Assembly: GCA_021186555.1 (NCBI GenBank) | Contig: JAJKFL010000042.1 | Span: forward strand, 18,328,521-18,392,520 | Length of the DNA: 64,000 bases | Source: Reticulitermes speratus | Taxonomy: Eukaryota; Arthropoda; Insecta; Blattodea; Rhinotermitidae | Direction of reading: 5' to 3' | In this document: positions 23,411-36,800 of the stretch, one piece after another | Layout: each line of letters begins with the position of its first letter | Position numbering within the stretch: position 1 is the stretch's first letter | The notes under the pieces: generated by a model | The model's input: the letters and a program-made list of their open reading frames with translations, nothing else | The model's database searches: none | Told to the model about the DNA's origin: nothing | Position numbers and translations under genes: made by a program

Positions 23411-23439
<29 letters not shown>
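23411..23439. repeat. (TA)n microsatellite
   Basis: About 14 TA units next to the palindrome's right flank. Confidence 0.9.
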
Positions 23440-23442
<3 letters not shown>

Positions 23443-23449
23443 TAACTGG

Positions 23450-25110
23450 ATGATGATTCCAAAATTTACCGTGAAGTTAGTCAGTTAGAAATTAGTGTAA
23501 GATGGGAATAACTATTACGTGTATAATATTAACATTACGAGAAATTATTATAGAATTCACAAAATTGGCTTGTCTTTCATTTATTTACAATGACATTTCC
23601 AGTGCTGTGGGCTACTTCTAGAATTCCTTTATAAATTTTAAACTCACGCTGTGTGAAAAGCAGTTAAGTTGTCAACAAGCGTTTCTCTTTTATACTGTTT
23701 TCATATTCGATTTAACTTAGTAACATCCCATACAAAGTGCCTTGGTAGCAACGCCTGCATCCAGAGTTCGTTCAGGCTTCACAACGCTTTACTCCATGTC
23801 ATACACAAAATTGCATGTCTGTTGAAACTCTCTGGTGTGCAATATTTTACTTTTCGTCGACACATTTCATACGGTGTTCTTTAAGGTACAAACCGCACAA
23901 AATATTTCTCACTTATATCTGAGTTCATGTAAATGTACTGGCAGCATTGCAAAGTTTGTTCGGGATTCAATACGATAGTCAAAAATGGTATTGTTTGAGA
24001 ATCAAGCCTGAAGGAGTTGTCCGATCCTTCTTCCGAAACGTAGTGTTTTATTAATTATGTTAATTTTAATATATTACACAATGAAAATGTCTACAAAGGT
24101 AATGAATTATGGTGTGATATATCATTGCCAGAACATACATAGTATAATCCTGTTTGTATTGAAACTACTCTTTGTAACAAATATATGTGGCTACGAGAAG
24201 GAGGTATTTAAAAGAATACAAATAAATGACTATTACTAATTTCTTGCCTATTATATTGAGCTGACGCAAATTTCAACGTCAGTAGAAAGCCATGAAGAGT
24301 AATAGACATTCTTAGGCATATCTGCAATATTTTGCTGACGAGTGCTTCGTAATGAAGGACCAGGAGTTTTCAGTGAATATTTCACATACTCAGTTCCTAA
24401 AATGGTAGATTGAAGTGGCACTATTTGAGTCTTGGATGATGGATGTGTTGACAGCCTCTCGCTGACATGGATGTGGGGTAGATGTGAAATATGAAAGATA
24501 CGTGTTGTGGAATGTTCTACGGCGAGATGATGTATGAAATAATTCAGGCTTTCTCTACAAGGAGGTTAAGGCCTTGAAAGTAGTTGTGAGCTGCATATCT
24601 CGTATCTCATTGTGGGAGGGGTTCGAAGGAACACCAAATGAAAAATTCTTTTGTGAAATTTGGATAAGTGATTTTTGAAAAGTGTCTATGAATCTGACGT
24701 TTAAAATTTGATATTTTAAATCAGACGCTGCAAGACTTTATAATTAAGCTTTACTTAGTTCAGTTTTTATTATGAATGTGCTGCCACTAAATTCATTATG
24801 CCAATTACACAGACAGTACAGGGACTTAAGAGAATATACATAAAAATAGAAAATATAATAAGAAGAAATCACATCAGGTAACAGAGTGACTATTATTAAC
24901 AAATTATTTTAAAAACAAAGCCATGACAAAACTCTAAAAAAGAAATAATACCTTAAATTTTATTTAATTAAACACCAAATTTAAATAAAGAAAGAAAAAT
25001 AAACATGACTGTAATCAGTACACAGTAATCCCGTGTAAGAACATTTATAGAAAATATAGTACCACAATAACATTAACTTGATTAATAGGCTATATCAGTA
25101 ATTAATATTG
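23450..25110. other. Non-coding stretch
   Basis: No gene recognised. CCTGAAGGAG followed by CTTCCGAAACGTAG at 24008-24043 faintly resembles a hammerhead but has an inserted base in the first box. Confidence 0.45.
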
Positions 25111-25400
25111 GTAGTAGTAGTAGTAGTAGTAGTAGTAGGAGTATTAGCACTAGTAGTAGGGGTAGTGGTAGGAGTAGTGTTTGTTGTACTAGTAGTAGTA
25201 GTAGTAGTAGTAGTAGTTGTTGATGTTGTACTAGTAGTAGTAGTAGTAGTAGTAGTAGTAGCAGCAGTAGGAGTAGTTGTACTAGTAGTAGTAGGAGTAG
25301 TGGTAGAAGTAGTAGTTGTACTACTAGTAGTAGTAGTTGTACTACTTGTAGTAGTAATATTGGTAATAATCTATCTATTATCTATCTATCTAATACGGCC
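25111..25400. repeat. (GTA)n compound microsatellite
   Basis: About 250 bp of GTA/TAG units interspersed with GTTGTACTA and GGA variants, then CTAT units to about 25400. It produces a long Val-rich ORF that is purely an effect of the repeat. Confidence 0.95.
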
Positions 25401-26343
25401 ATAAAGCAGCCTAAGCCGAAGATGTTAATATAATTTTTACTAAGAACTATTTAAAAAAATTGATAATAAAGGTTGTAAATCAAGTGCGAACACGTATTGA
25501 GTTACAAATATAATTTTTGTGTAGAGACAAATTAAATAATTATAAAAACAGTACTAAAACGTAACAAGTTCTTCAGATAAGAACTGTCACATGTAGTCTA
25601 TTACTCTTATTGTCTACGTGCTCTAAGCTTGGTCCCATTTCCCATTTCTCTAACATTTGCCTTTGTCTCCATCCGTTCACTTTTATTTGTAAATAATTCT
25701 GCACTTCTTCAAGCTACGACAGTACAGGCCTTCCCTCTCTTATTCTCTTTTGCTAATTCCAGCTTCAACTGACTTAAATTAACCCCCCAAAATGAAATGA
25801 GAACAGTTCAGCTAGCAAGGTCTAATTCAGCCTCCTTATGCTGTACAATTCTGAACTGAGGTCTGCGGTCGATGCTGCCGCATTTCATAAAGCTCCTCCG
25901 TTACAAAATGCTGAGAAAGAACTGTGCAATATTCTAAGCCTGGTTGGTAGTTCTTTAGGTTGCTTCGTATTTTTCATAAATCTTGTCATGTTCTTAGAGC
26001 CTATCTTAAAACATAAAACGGACCCTTGCTCAAAGTTTGCAGTCGACCTCTAATTTAACATGTTCTAACCCATGCAGATGAGAAGGCATGAATAAACTAT
26101 GTAAGAAAGAGTAACATACATTTTAACATGGATACAGCTTGAATTCGTTTGTCAGAAATTGTGGCTTCTAACGTTAAACTTTGAGAGACGATCAGAGAAA
26201 CAAGTTAACACTGTGACGTGCTTTATATTTGGAAGCCCATTGATTGTTGTCTCCATGTATCCACGATTTTGAGCACTTTAACAACGGGAAATAAAAATGC
26301 ATTAAAGGCAAGCTTTTTCTTTTATCCTTTTCCTACAATGTTA

Positions 26344-26515
26344 TTCACGCACATAGCTCTGCCGGTTAGTTTTCTGTCTGTCACCGTATAGGCCAGAGTT
26401 CAATCCCAAGCCTGTTTTGTGGAATTTGTGGTGGTTACAGTGGCACTGGGAAAAGTTATTTTCCGATTAGTTCGGCTTCCATGTTAATATCATCCGGCCA
26501 ATAGTCCAGTCGCAT
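26344..26515 (+). mobile_element. Diverged tRNA-derived SINE
   Basis: A box region TAGCTCTGCCGGTTAG (26354-26369), B box GAGTTCAATCCC (26396-26407), then TTGTGGTGGTTACAGTGG and GATTAGTTCGGCTTCC, which align with the body of the SINE at 14391. There is no poly(A); it is an old copy. Confidence 0.7.
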
Positions 26516-26828
26516 TTATTTATCTCTCAGAAACGCAACATAATGTTATCAAATTACAGTCATCTTCACTAACACAAACCGCAAAGAACTGAGGTGGTCA
26601 GAATTATAGTTTGTGTGTTTAGAAAATATTTACAGTTATAAATATTATTTTGTAGTTCTAATATAAGCCTTTCGTGGAGAAAATTAATGTTTTATTTTTA
26701 ACACGAATTCTTAGACCAGACCAATTATTTTGTTAGACTCACTCAAAGATCTTCAAAAATAGGATTATTTACGTGTGATCTTCGCTGGAGTCTCTATGGG
26801 CAGAGTTGTTAGGTTTGAGGTTTTATAT

Positions 26829-26965
26829 GAATCTACGCAGGCAAAACGATTTGCCTGCGGGTTTCTCACGAATCTGAGCAGGCAGAACTGTTTGTTTGTC
26901 GGTTTCATACGAATCTGAGCAGGCAGAACTATTTGTTTGTCGGTTTCACGCGAATCACTGCAGGC
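26829..26965. repeat. 41-bp minisatellite, about 3.3 copies
   Basis: The unit starting GAATCTGAGCAGGCAGAAC begins at 26829, 26870, 26911 and 26952. Copies differ by a few bases; the first has an inverted GCAGGCAAAACGATTTGCCTGC box. Confidence 0.85.
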
Positions 26966-26999
26966 GGACCCCGCCTTTATGTATGCAATCCCTGGAATT

Positions 27000-28965
27000 T
27001 GCGTGAGATTTTGTTTAAGTAACCGTTTATTGCTAGAGTAACATATCCTCTTTTTTTCTCGTGACGTAACTTCCATTATCATACACCATTGACGACAGGA
27101 CTATTAGCTTCGCCAACGACATCAATTAATCCTGGAAGTTCATATGAAATATCTTTTCAACAACTTCAGAAGTCATTATTAATAATGCAGAGACCCCAGG
27201 TAACCCGACTTTTTACCATTTATTTACATTGGTCATAATTTCAATGTTATTATTGGACTAGATAAGTAATGTACTTATACACTTACAACATTTTACTCAT
27301 AATACATGAAGAAAGAAGACTCCTTCATAAACTAAGACTTATAAGGATTAATAATATTAAAAAGCGTGTTGAGGACGTATGGTGTAAGACTGTATGGTGA
27401 ATTCATATATTTTCAGCTTCCACAAATGACAGGAAAATCTGAGCGAATGAGTTTGCTCAATACGAGGTGTACAGCCTTATTAAACACCGTACCAATAACT
27501 TAAAGATGGTCTTGAAAAAATGATAATAATAACAGTGAGAAAACAGGAACAACAATACGAATTACTGAAATGAAGGTTGTATCACTGAGCCGTCTCTCTA
27601 ATAGTAATGAGAAAAATTGTTATTCGAGAGGTACACAGTTCCAGTTTCAGTATTTAGAGGAATACTACTTTTCCTTTATAGTACATTATCGCACATTTCA
27701 AAATCCTTGCATATCTACTCATAATTCCCTCATCCGTTACATTCAGATGAAAACTACGACCTAACAAATACAGAATTTTTGCTGTGCAGTACACGATTTG
27801 GGCGACAACACCAGCCCACACGGTGTCATAACCAAGATGACAGTGTTCTTTTTAGCAAACCGTCTTTCAACACTTATTGTATAAATAAATATTTCGTGAG
27901 TCACACTGGGAAAGGTTCCAAATAGTAACCGGTAATTGTGGTATTGTGTGTCATAAATACGTTGTGGTTCCTACATAGAAGGCCATTCAAAGATGATTGG
28001 CTAAAATGCAGGTCGAGAGATGATAAGAGCAACTCCGGCACACTTTCCAGTACTCTTCAGATCCTTCCCACTATCATCAGTGTAGTTTTTGCAACTTGGT
28101 GGTCATTCTTAATGGAAGTAAAAAAGTAGCGTTGTGGAAGAGCACGCATAGACTCGCGGACAACTCTGTGCAGTGCTATCATTATATGTCATTTGCTGTA
28201 AATTTAACGGAGTCTGTATTTGCCTCAGACAGTTTCAGTTGGTTCTCAGAATAAACAAAAATAGTTTTATTTAAGTTCGTTAACCGAATTAGCTTTAAAA
28301 TTCATGGGTATTGTTTTCTTCCAGGCATAAAATTTAATTTCTAATCATTATTCCTATAAGCTTCGCCTTCTGCATCGTTATGTATCCACTCATGCCGACT
28401 TCAGTGGCTCACATATAGCTGCCTCTGAATCGAATTTAGTGAAAACTCACTGTCGGTATTATTTCGTCGGCAGACCGACATCATTCTCTTTTAATAACTA
28501 TTTTGTTAATTTTTAGTTTTATCATCTACCCCGACTCTTCGTGTCCTGTATTTTAACCTCGGACATTATCCTCGTCTATTCCTTATTCCGATTAATGGTT
28601 CTGTGTTAGTGTGTGGTTTCACACATTGTTCTGTTAATTTTTTTTTTTTTTTTGCTTCCATTTATCTAATAACGCTGTCTGTATTTGGAATTTCGTTGCC
28701 CTGTATGAATGAATGACAGTGAGTAGTGAATTGAAGGGGGTGTGAAAGAAGGCGGTCGTGGCTTAATTTATGCTAGTATCGATATATTCTCGTAGCACGA
28801 TTAAGGTAGGCTAATAAAATTCCACAGTGATAAATTTCCGTCCGAGGTTCGAAAGTGGCAGCTCCCGAATACAAGTCAGGAGGTTTATGTATTAAGCCAT
28901 TTCAATATTTGTTACGGTTACTTTAGTGTTTTTCTTTAAAGTAATCCTTGCACTGTTAAATTCTT
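27000..28965. other. Non-coding stretch
   Basis: Nothing recognised on either strand beyond a T run at about 28640-28653. Confidence 0.45.
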
Positions 28966-28969
28966 TGAT

Positions 28970-29015
28970 AATTTAATTTAATTTAATTTAATTTAATTTA
29001 ATTTAATTTAATTTT
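28970..29015. repeat. (TTTAA)n microsatellite
   Basis: About nine pentamer units. Confidence 0.9.
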
Positions 29016-29489
29016 GAACCTGTCACTCGGAATATACCTTTTGCAGGTTCTGCAGTTTGCATATTGTCCCGTAACGTTAATTAGATACACACGTGAAGCA
29101 TAGCTCCCGACAGTGCCTTTGTCAGAAAGGCGGTTTTCTTTGTAACCAATCCCGTTCCCAAGTTCACAAGAGAGGAAAAGGGAATTAACATAGCAGACTG
29201 CAGAGAGACTAAGGAAACAAACTTGCAGTAAAAGGTTATGATGTTATGCTTTGAAGGTGTTACAGGTACTTTATGTCAAGATATTGTTTTGCTGAAAGTG
29301 GACTCTTAATGCTCAAAAGATGAACGGAATTTAGGAAGGCAATTGTTACATAGACTTAATTTTAAAATTTGTATTTCACATTGATTTAGTTTTAAAATTT
29401 ATATTTCAATTGTTTTTTCTCCAATATTGGGATGTTACTGAAACCTCACAGTCAATAAATCATTTGGCTATTTTTTACGAAAATTTGTT

Positions 29490-29560
29490 ATAAAATGCGT
29501 TTCGACGCGGTGTACGAATTTATCAACTGTGCCACCTGATACATCCGAAACGTCGGTATA
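29490..29560 (+). other. Possible hammerhead relic pair
   Basis: CCTGATACATCCGAAACGTCGG at 29533-29554 has a shortened CTGAT..A box followed by CCGAAACGTC; 29490-29510 holds GCGTTTCGACGCGG, an opposing CGAAACGC box. Stem II is missing, so at best this is a decayed copy. Confidence 0.25.
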
Positions 29561-31060
29561 TTTCCACCAGACTGTATACAGCAGCAAACCGTAAGACGAA
29601 ACTCTTTGTGAAAACTTAGTGAAACATTAAATCTCGCTAAAGTTGCTTTGATTTACAAACAAATATTTGGTACATGCTTTGCTGTATTAACACTTGGAAT
29701 AACAAAATTCATTAGACAATAGGTGTATAGAGAATTATTTGACTGTAGTAGAAAAACTACATTGCGCTTGCTTTACAAAACAATCTGATTAAGCCATTTA
29801 GGAAAACACGGCTGTTTATATCTAGTATAATAGGAGGTCCGTAAATAAGCTTTGAGGTTTTATACAGAAATCTTTAAATGTTTGTGTTAGTTCGGTTAGA
29901 GAACGAGGGGTTGGATGTTCAGTTGAGTGAGGGAGAAACACGATAGTCTTATCCGACGATTAGAATTAAGATAAATCTGTGCGAGGGGAAAAGATAATAT
30001 TTAACGGAATCAATTACAGGCCAAGGCTAAGTGGTGAAGTCTAGTTGGACAGCAGAAAGGAGGGGGTGGGGACAAAATGAAGGGAGAAAGAGTGACGTGA
30101 GCGAAGGAACTGGGGGAGAAACTTCTCGGAAACTGAGAAGTAGAAGAGCATGAGAAGACGATAACAGAATGTAGAAGATATAGTTTGGCGATAAATTAGA
30201 AGAAAAGGAAATACAGAGAGAAAAACTGCTTCAGTTTCAAGGAAACTTCTCAGAACTGCACAACTCTTTGGTTGTAGACAGCAGTGCATGAAAGTATCAG
30301 TGGATATGTAACGGTCAGCTTGTAATAATAAACATCACACGTGTGTGTACTGCGAAAAAGTGCATTCAATGTGATGAAATTCAAAGCAAGGATTTGTCCA
30401 ATTCTTAAGTTACATAGTAATGCACCCAGATATATTTCAGTAATGTAAGCAAATGAGCCGGAAGCAGTTTAGAGATGAGGTGGCTATAGTAAATTCTAAA
30501 TTGTTCTGGCGTTGGCATAATATTTTAGAATAAGTTGGTTGTTGGTTTTCTCCCGTTTTTCTTCTCATTATCAGACAGTGGAGAAAGTAAGGAGACAGTT
30601 ATCCTAAAGCAGCTTCAGATTCGGTTCAATTAAATCGTAACAACGGATGCCGCGCTGTAAGTACAGGAGGAACGCTGCATGATGCGGAATGACTTCCGGC
30701 AACATTTAGTGTACTTCCAATGCAGAATCTAATAAACCTGTCCTGTTTATAGGCGTCTGTACAAGGTCACAGACGGACGGAGGGACAGGCAGAGAGGAAG
30801 TGAGATGCGGCCTTTAAATAAGAGGTTATAACTTTTTTTTTGTAACGAAAGCCCAATAAAGTAACGAAAACTTATTCCAATCATTTTCCTAAAACACAGC
30901 ACGTTATTCTTTCTCGTGGTGTATTGAGACGCACTCGACTCTCCTGTTCATACGTCCGAAATAACTTAACTGTGGAAAAGTGTCTTTAGGACGTGACTTT
31001 CCTTCAGCCCCTCTAGAAACCCCAGCACTGTGTGGAAAGCAATCTATGTTACCGAGTTCA
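29561..31060. other. Non-coding stretch
   Basis: No gene, RNA or transposon recognised. A purine-rich block (about 30050-30240) yields a spurious minus-strand ORF. Confidence 0.45.
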
Positions 31061-31064
31061 AAAT

Positions 31065-31503
31065 AATCTGTCACTGCACCTACTCTTGTCCAGAAGCATG
31101 AACATAGAGCATATAATATGTCACTGCACCTACTCTTGTCCAGAAGCATGAACATAATGCGTATAATCTGTCACTGCACCTACTCTTGTCCAGAAGCATG
31201 AACATAGTGCATATAATATAACTGCACCTACTCTTGTCCAGAAGCATGAACATAGTGCATATAATATAACTGCACCTACTCTTGTCCAGAAGCATGAACA
31301 TAGTGCATATAATATAACTGCACCTACTCTTGTCCAGAAGCATGAACATAGTGCATATAATATCACTGCACCTACTTTTGTCCAGAAGCATGAACATAGT
31401 GCATATAATATAACTGCACCTACTCTTGTCCAGAAGCATGAACATAGTGCATATAATATCACTGCACCTACTCTTGTCCAGAAGCATGAACATAGTGCAT
31501 ATC
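31065..31503. repeat. 48/50-bp minisatellite, nine copies
   Basis: CTGCACCTACTCTTGTCCAG recurs at 31074, 31124, 31174, 31222, 31270, 31318, 31366, 31414 and 31462. The first units are 50 bp and the rest 48 bp, the difference being a TC/TG dinucleotide. The 48-bp units are a multiple of three, so all minus-strand frames stay open as repeated peptides; these are not genes. Confidence 0.97.
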
Positions 31504-31814
31504 CTTACAGATTATCACTGTAAATCAGTTTATTTTTATCATTCCCTCTATGCCCTGGCTCCCAAGCAGTATTTTCCTTTCAGAATTTACAGTTAATATC
31601 TTGTATTTCTCCCATCTCCATTTCATGTCCCACCCATCTCATTCTTCTTAACCGATCATCGTAAAGGCATTTCGTGGAAAGCATCTACGCATTATGATGC
31701 TCGTTTTTTGCTTTAATCTCCATCTTTCTGTTATTTCATATACCCGTTTAAACCAAGCAAAATATCATGGAGACGTGTGGGAAAGTTAACATATATACAT
31801 TCTTAACTAGGCAC

Positions 31815-32025
31815 TATAATGTGGTTAGTGGTTAGCCTCACGAGCCGACTGCTCTTAACCCAGAGGACGAAGCCCTCATTACCTTCGGATAGGAGTCTGG
31901 GTGAAAGGCAGAGCCGGTCAGAACATTATACAGAAGATAAAAAGACTTTCGCCCCCTGCCGGGAATTGTAACATCTGTTCCTCCTCCGTGCGATCACTGT
32001 AGCCATTACGCCGCTGTACTGCCTC
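31815..32025 (-). mobile_element. tRNA-derived SINE, diverged
   Basis: On the minus strand the head GGCAGTACAGCGGCGTAATGG lies at 32003-32023 and a worn B box (TTACAATTCCCGG) at about 31959-31971; the body includes ACTCCTATCCGAAGG. The other end (CACGAGCCGACTGCTCTTAA) also looks tRNA-like, so a composite is possible. Confidence 0.55.
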
Positions 32026-32029
32026 AAAT

Positions 32030-33740
32030 GTTAAAGTACAGTCAACAGCAGCTTGTTCTGCAACACCATTGTTTTTCCTAATGTATTACTTTAAACTTTT
32101 ACTCTGTTTCGTTTCAGAAGTACGTGTACTTTCTTATCTTTCTTTTCCATTTTCATGCTATATAAATTCAGCGAACACGTTTGATGTGGCGAACGTGTTT
32201 TTCTGCAGTTTTCCAATACAACACACTTTTTTCTGTGTGTAGATCGATTGGCAACTAAGAGTAAATCAGTTACCGTGAGGATTGTTGGTGCTGGTTTCAT
32301 TTGCAAAGAAATGAAATTTATCTGCTCTAACATGCCATTGTGATTACAATTCTAGGAATGTGTGGAGGGAATATTTCAAACAAGGGAAATTTACTTTTTG
32401 TTTACAGAGTGACTTGCAAATTCGTTCGTCTGTATTTTACTTGTAAATATTACTGACCAAATTTACTAACGATACGACAGATGGAGTATAGGCGTACACT
32501 TTGTTTTCAGTTAACTGAATAGATGCTATTAAATGACTAACTATGCTGCTTCATTTGCCTTGCGGTGGGCCTCAAAAAGAGTCTGTTTATTCGGCTATGT
32601 CGATAGAGGTTTGACAAGGGTGAAACGAAAGAGAGGAAAATTACAAATAAATACAACTGAGAAAAATATACAATAAAGAATTGTCATAAATAATTAAGAC
32701 GTGAAGAATATGAAGAATCAAGTGGAAGAGACGCGAGGAAAAGCAAAGGGTATTTATTTTTTGCAGTTGGCACAGAAGGGAAACAGGAAAACGTGTAAGT
32801 AAAAACTACAACGTGGATAAATACAAGTTAATGCGAAATTAAGAGAAGAACGCGGAGTAAAAGCAGAATAAGGAAAATAAATAAAACCATAAAGAAATAT
32901 GAGAAGGAGGAAAGTTAGGGAAAAGATGAAAGAAAGGCAACAAAACATAAGCAGTTACGTTTATGAAATCCTGCAAATGTCCTGCCTAATCAGCTATATG
33001 ACGTACTGTCTCGTTGCATTGATTTTTTTGTTGAGCATGTGGTAACCACAGTGGTTTTATGTAGTCCTTGACGCCATTCAACGTTTTGTACATGGTCTGT
33101 GCTAGGCACGATAACCTCTTTATGTCGCTCATGTAACTAGTCTGTGAAAACTTTGTCAGTAAATTAAATTGTTTCCTCACATTATGAAGCAAAATTTTGA
33201 AGGCATTTGATACTGTTATTGGATTGATTTGTAAAGCTGTCATAAATATTAAGAGAGGTGTTTCAGTCTTTTGTTAATGTTTTGACAAAAGACTTCACCG
33301 AGATATGGAAACAAAGAGAAACTGCAGTAGAAAATGTGGTTTGTGTTGAGAAAGATCCTTCCTTTATATTATGACATTACAGTGGTATGTAATCTTTACA
33401 GCAGCGACTAGGATAGTAATTACTTCGTCGTGTCTGTAAATTAATTTTCCTTCTACTATTACCGTCCTATCTTGTGTGGACTTTGTGCTCAGTGTAACAC
33501 TTTAAATCTTCCTGAAAACCCTCTGGTTTGTAACATTTTCAGCCTTGTAGTTTCTTACCAATTTACCTACCATCCGGACCGCAAGTTGTCATACTGCATC
33601 GTGATTTGGGTCGATTGCGGGTCTAAAATTTAAGTTTCGTTGTTCAGGTTTACGACCTCTTGCAGGTTGGTAGGTGGTTACGCCGTTTTGGGGCAACCTG
33701 TTATCATCATCTTCAAATTCGACCTACCCTGAAAAAGGTC
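32030..33740. other. Non-coding stretch
   Basis: No gene or transposon recognised. Confidence 0.45.
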
Positions 33741-33744
33741 GAAA

Positions 33745-33835
33745 GATATCTGCGCTCTTCTGGAATATTATCGCGGCGTCGTGTGGTAATTGTTTACCGA
33801 CGTTCCGGGACAACGTGTCGGATCAAGAGTCTCTT
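33745..33835 (+). repeat. XY-family repeat (X part)
   Basis: TCTGCGCTCTTCTGGAATAT and CGCGGCGTCGTGTGGTAAT match the inverse of 54855-54900. It continues into TTTACCGACGTTCCGGGACA; on the minus strand this gives TGTCCCGGAACGTCGG, a hammerhead-like box with GAAAC changed to GGAAC. Confidence 0.65.
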
Positions 33836-33839
33836 GTAC

Positions 33840-36800
33840 ACTATGTATCTCAGATCCAACAGTGCCTTTTTCTCCATACAGCTTCAACTGATTTGTTTTT
33901 GTAACCGTAAAGGAGAGTGTGTACTGCGCGGTACGACTTGGGTCTTTAAATAAAACAGATTACTTTTCTTCCTTAAAGGGTTAATCAGTGTGACTAAGGA
34001 CAAAATTATGACGCATTTGATTGTAAACTTACATAATGCGTATCGAAAATCACATTACTTCTCCCTCCATTTATATGGACAAGGTTTTAGAGTGGTGTGA
34101 GATACCTAACGTATAAATCCCAAAGATATTTATGGCCTTTTCGTCAAAGAAAATCCTTGAAAATACTTTCTTAACTGCTGAAATTCTGCAGTTGAAAAAT
34201 AAAAAAAGCTACTCAAAACCTTTTTAGTTGCAAGTAAGTTGAAACTCCATCATTCCTTGTGACGACGTACTATCATTACTTCATAGTGTTCATCTTCTCC
34301 ATTCGATGGTGTCCTCTGAATGTGTTAATATCAGGATTATACCGTATAATTACACACTTTTGACGGAAGGGTTAATCTGAATTACTTCAGTCGAGTTTAC
34401 GTTATGAAAATATTTACCCCTGCTTCATACAGGTACAAGAACTGCATACGATCGGACTTACCCAGACTGAAATCAATTTGGTACACTCAGATGATTTTTG
34501 CTTAAAATGTACATACACTAGGAAAGTTGATTAAACTGAAGAATGCAAAATTGAACACCGAAGAAAACTAAAGTAAAAAATCTGTTACAAGCTAATTATA
34601 AGGTAACTAATATATAAACCAGTTATGAAATAATTTAAAAGTTGCCTTAAATAATAAAATTAGGTTGCCTTTTGGAAATATTTGCAGTCGCACAGTTCGG
34701 GGTCTCTTATACCCTGTATCCATCTAAAAGCCCACAGGTTAAAATAAATATTTAATATTTCTTTTATATGTATGGATATGGAACACATTGTCTGATATCG
34801 GGAAGTATATAGACTGGGGATGCTTGAAAAACGGAAGCTGATAAATATCTTAGGACCTGATGAAGGGAACAAGTAAAAGGAGGAAGGAGGAAAGTACATA
34901 GATAGGCGCTTAAAGATTTTTACACCTCACGAATTATCATAGTGTAATACAATGAATGTTGAATACGATAGGTGGGACATAAAGCACACACAGGAGAATT
35001 AAGACATAAACACAGAGTTTTAGATGGAAAGCTTGAAAGGAAGAGGCAGTTTAGAAGACTGTGTTGTGGAGGGAAGGATAATATTAAAATGAGTCTTAAT
35101 TAAGTTGCAGGGACGTGAAGGGTTTGCAAAACGTTTAGGGTAAGACTCTTGTGAATGTGTAATGAACACTCGGGTTTCATAAAGCGGCAGAAAATTGTTG
35201 AATTGCCAAAGCTTCCAAGAAGAAGTCTGGCCTTTTGAATGAATTAGTCATATAACTACTCGTTACGCAGTTGGATTGTCTGGCTACTGACCTACGTGCT
35301 TGTCCTGTTTTAGTTCAAAAGTTCCTTTCTTGAACATTTTTATCTGTGCTTTGCACCGTACAGGCTTTTTTTTAAGCTGTGAAAATGACATCTTCTTCAT
35401 TACCAGCTTTGTGATTGGTTATGGATAAAGCGCTGTTTAATTTTCGAGAGTGTCCCCCCGATATTTTCGGCAAATCGCTGAACGTCTCCAGAAATAGCTA
35501 TCATCATCGTTCGCGCAAAATCATTGCCCTATATGATACACATTTGTATGAATTATGACATGTTTTTTCCCTTGATATTGACCATCTTTAGGCGATTCAC
35601 GTATAAACACGTAGAGGAATTTAACTTTTAAAACTTTACATACAAATATATTTATGCACAGTATCATACATACTACAACTTATAACATATACGGAGGGAG
35701 ACCTACACTCTTTAGAGTCAATAAGGAATTACGGTCTCCATCCCTTTTATATTGTGTGTTTTGTACATACGTACTTTTTTTAAATATTTGTTTTAGGGAT
35801 TGTAGTGCTTGATATTTCGTAATATATATCGGATGAAATTAATTGCTCTTATTGACTCATTTGTTTAAAATTCAAACTTGCTGCAACAGAGGTAAAGAAG
35901 ATTTAAGTGTGGGAGAAAACGTCGTCCTTGAATCAAGAGATTTTTATTTTTAAAATTTTAAAATTAAACTGCTCTAACAAACACGCTGACTAAGCAGAGA
36001 ACTATATTGAGCAGAGACCTTCCTGAGAAGCTAAGAGTTCCTCATCAAAATTAAAATCCTCTAAGCCGTTTATGCGTGAATACACAAAAACGACCACCAT
36101 CAACAGCAAACACGATGTGGTTCGTGTTACACCTTCATATTAATTACAATGTTTTCGTGTAAACAGATAGTGTAACTGACATTAAAGAGATCCCTTTAGA
36201 GAGTCTAAAGTTTTCAGTGTTATGATCTTGCTTTGAATTTTCAGTACACACGAATTTACGATATTGCTTACTGTACATTCAAATGATCTGATTCTTATAA
36301 TTATTTGACTTCAGTCTGGGTCAACAGGGTAATTAAAACAAACGAGGAAATATTAATGATTTTTTGTGTAACAGTTAAACAGATAAATTCTATTTATAAC
36401 GTTTGTAGATAAGGTAAGAACGTTCAAAATTTTCTATATTAACAATTCGGAGACTTTATATCCTCTTATGAGTTTGTTAATTAGTTTAATCTAATTACAC
36501 ATTCATCACATATTCCTGTGCAATTGATGCCTTATTTTCAGGTTTTCATAGAATATTATTTCTTGCAGTCGGTGTGGATTTTGCGTACAGGTACTAATCA
36601 TCTTGATAATACATTAACTTGCATTATTTGTAACTGGCGGTGTTTTGTTGTCCCGTGTTTGTCCGATACCTGCTGCGTTTTTTCGCAGATTTTATTGCAG
36701 TTTGCAGCACTTTTAATGTCATTAGTTGAATGCCAGTTTTCGCTAAGGTTTTTGTACACTACCTTCCTGCTTACAACTTAAGTGATTGGATCTACTGGCT

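Noticed and set aside
24008..24045. CTGAAGGAG...CTTCCGAAACGTAG as a hammerhead
   Set aside because: First core box has an extra base and no stem III can form; kept only as a note.
25108..25404. 98-codon Val-rich ORF
   Set aside because: Produced by the (GTA)n microsatellite.
30904..31493. Repetitive ORFs on the minus strand in three overlapping calls
   Set aside because: A 48-bp minisatellite keeps several frames open; the same DNA reads as different repeated peptides in different frames.
31065..31503. CRISPR-like array
   Set aside because: The repeats are directly adjacent with no unique spacers, and this is eukaryotic DNA.
35490..35520. GATGATGATAGCT on the minus strand as a hammerhead
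   Set aside because: No GAAA box at the required distance.
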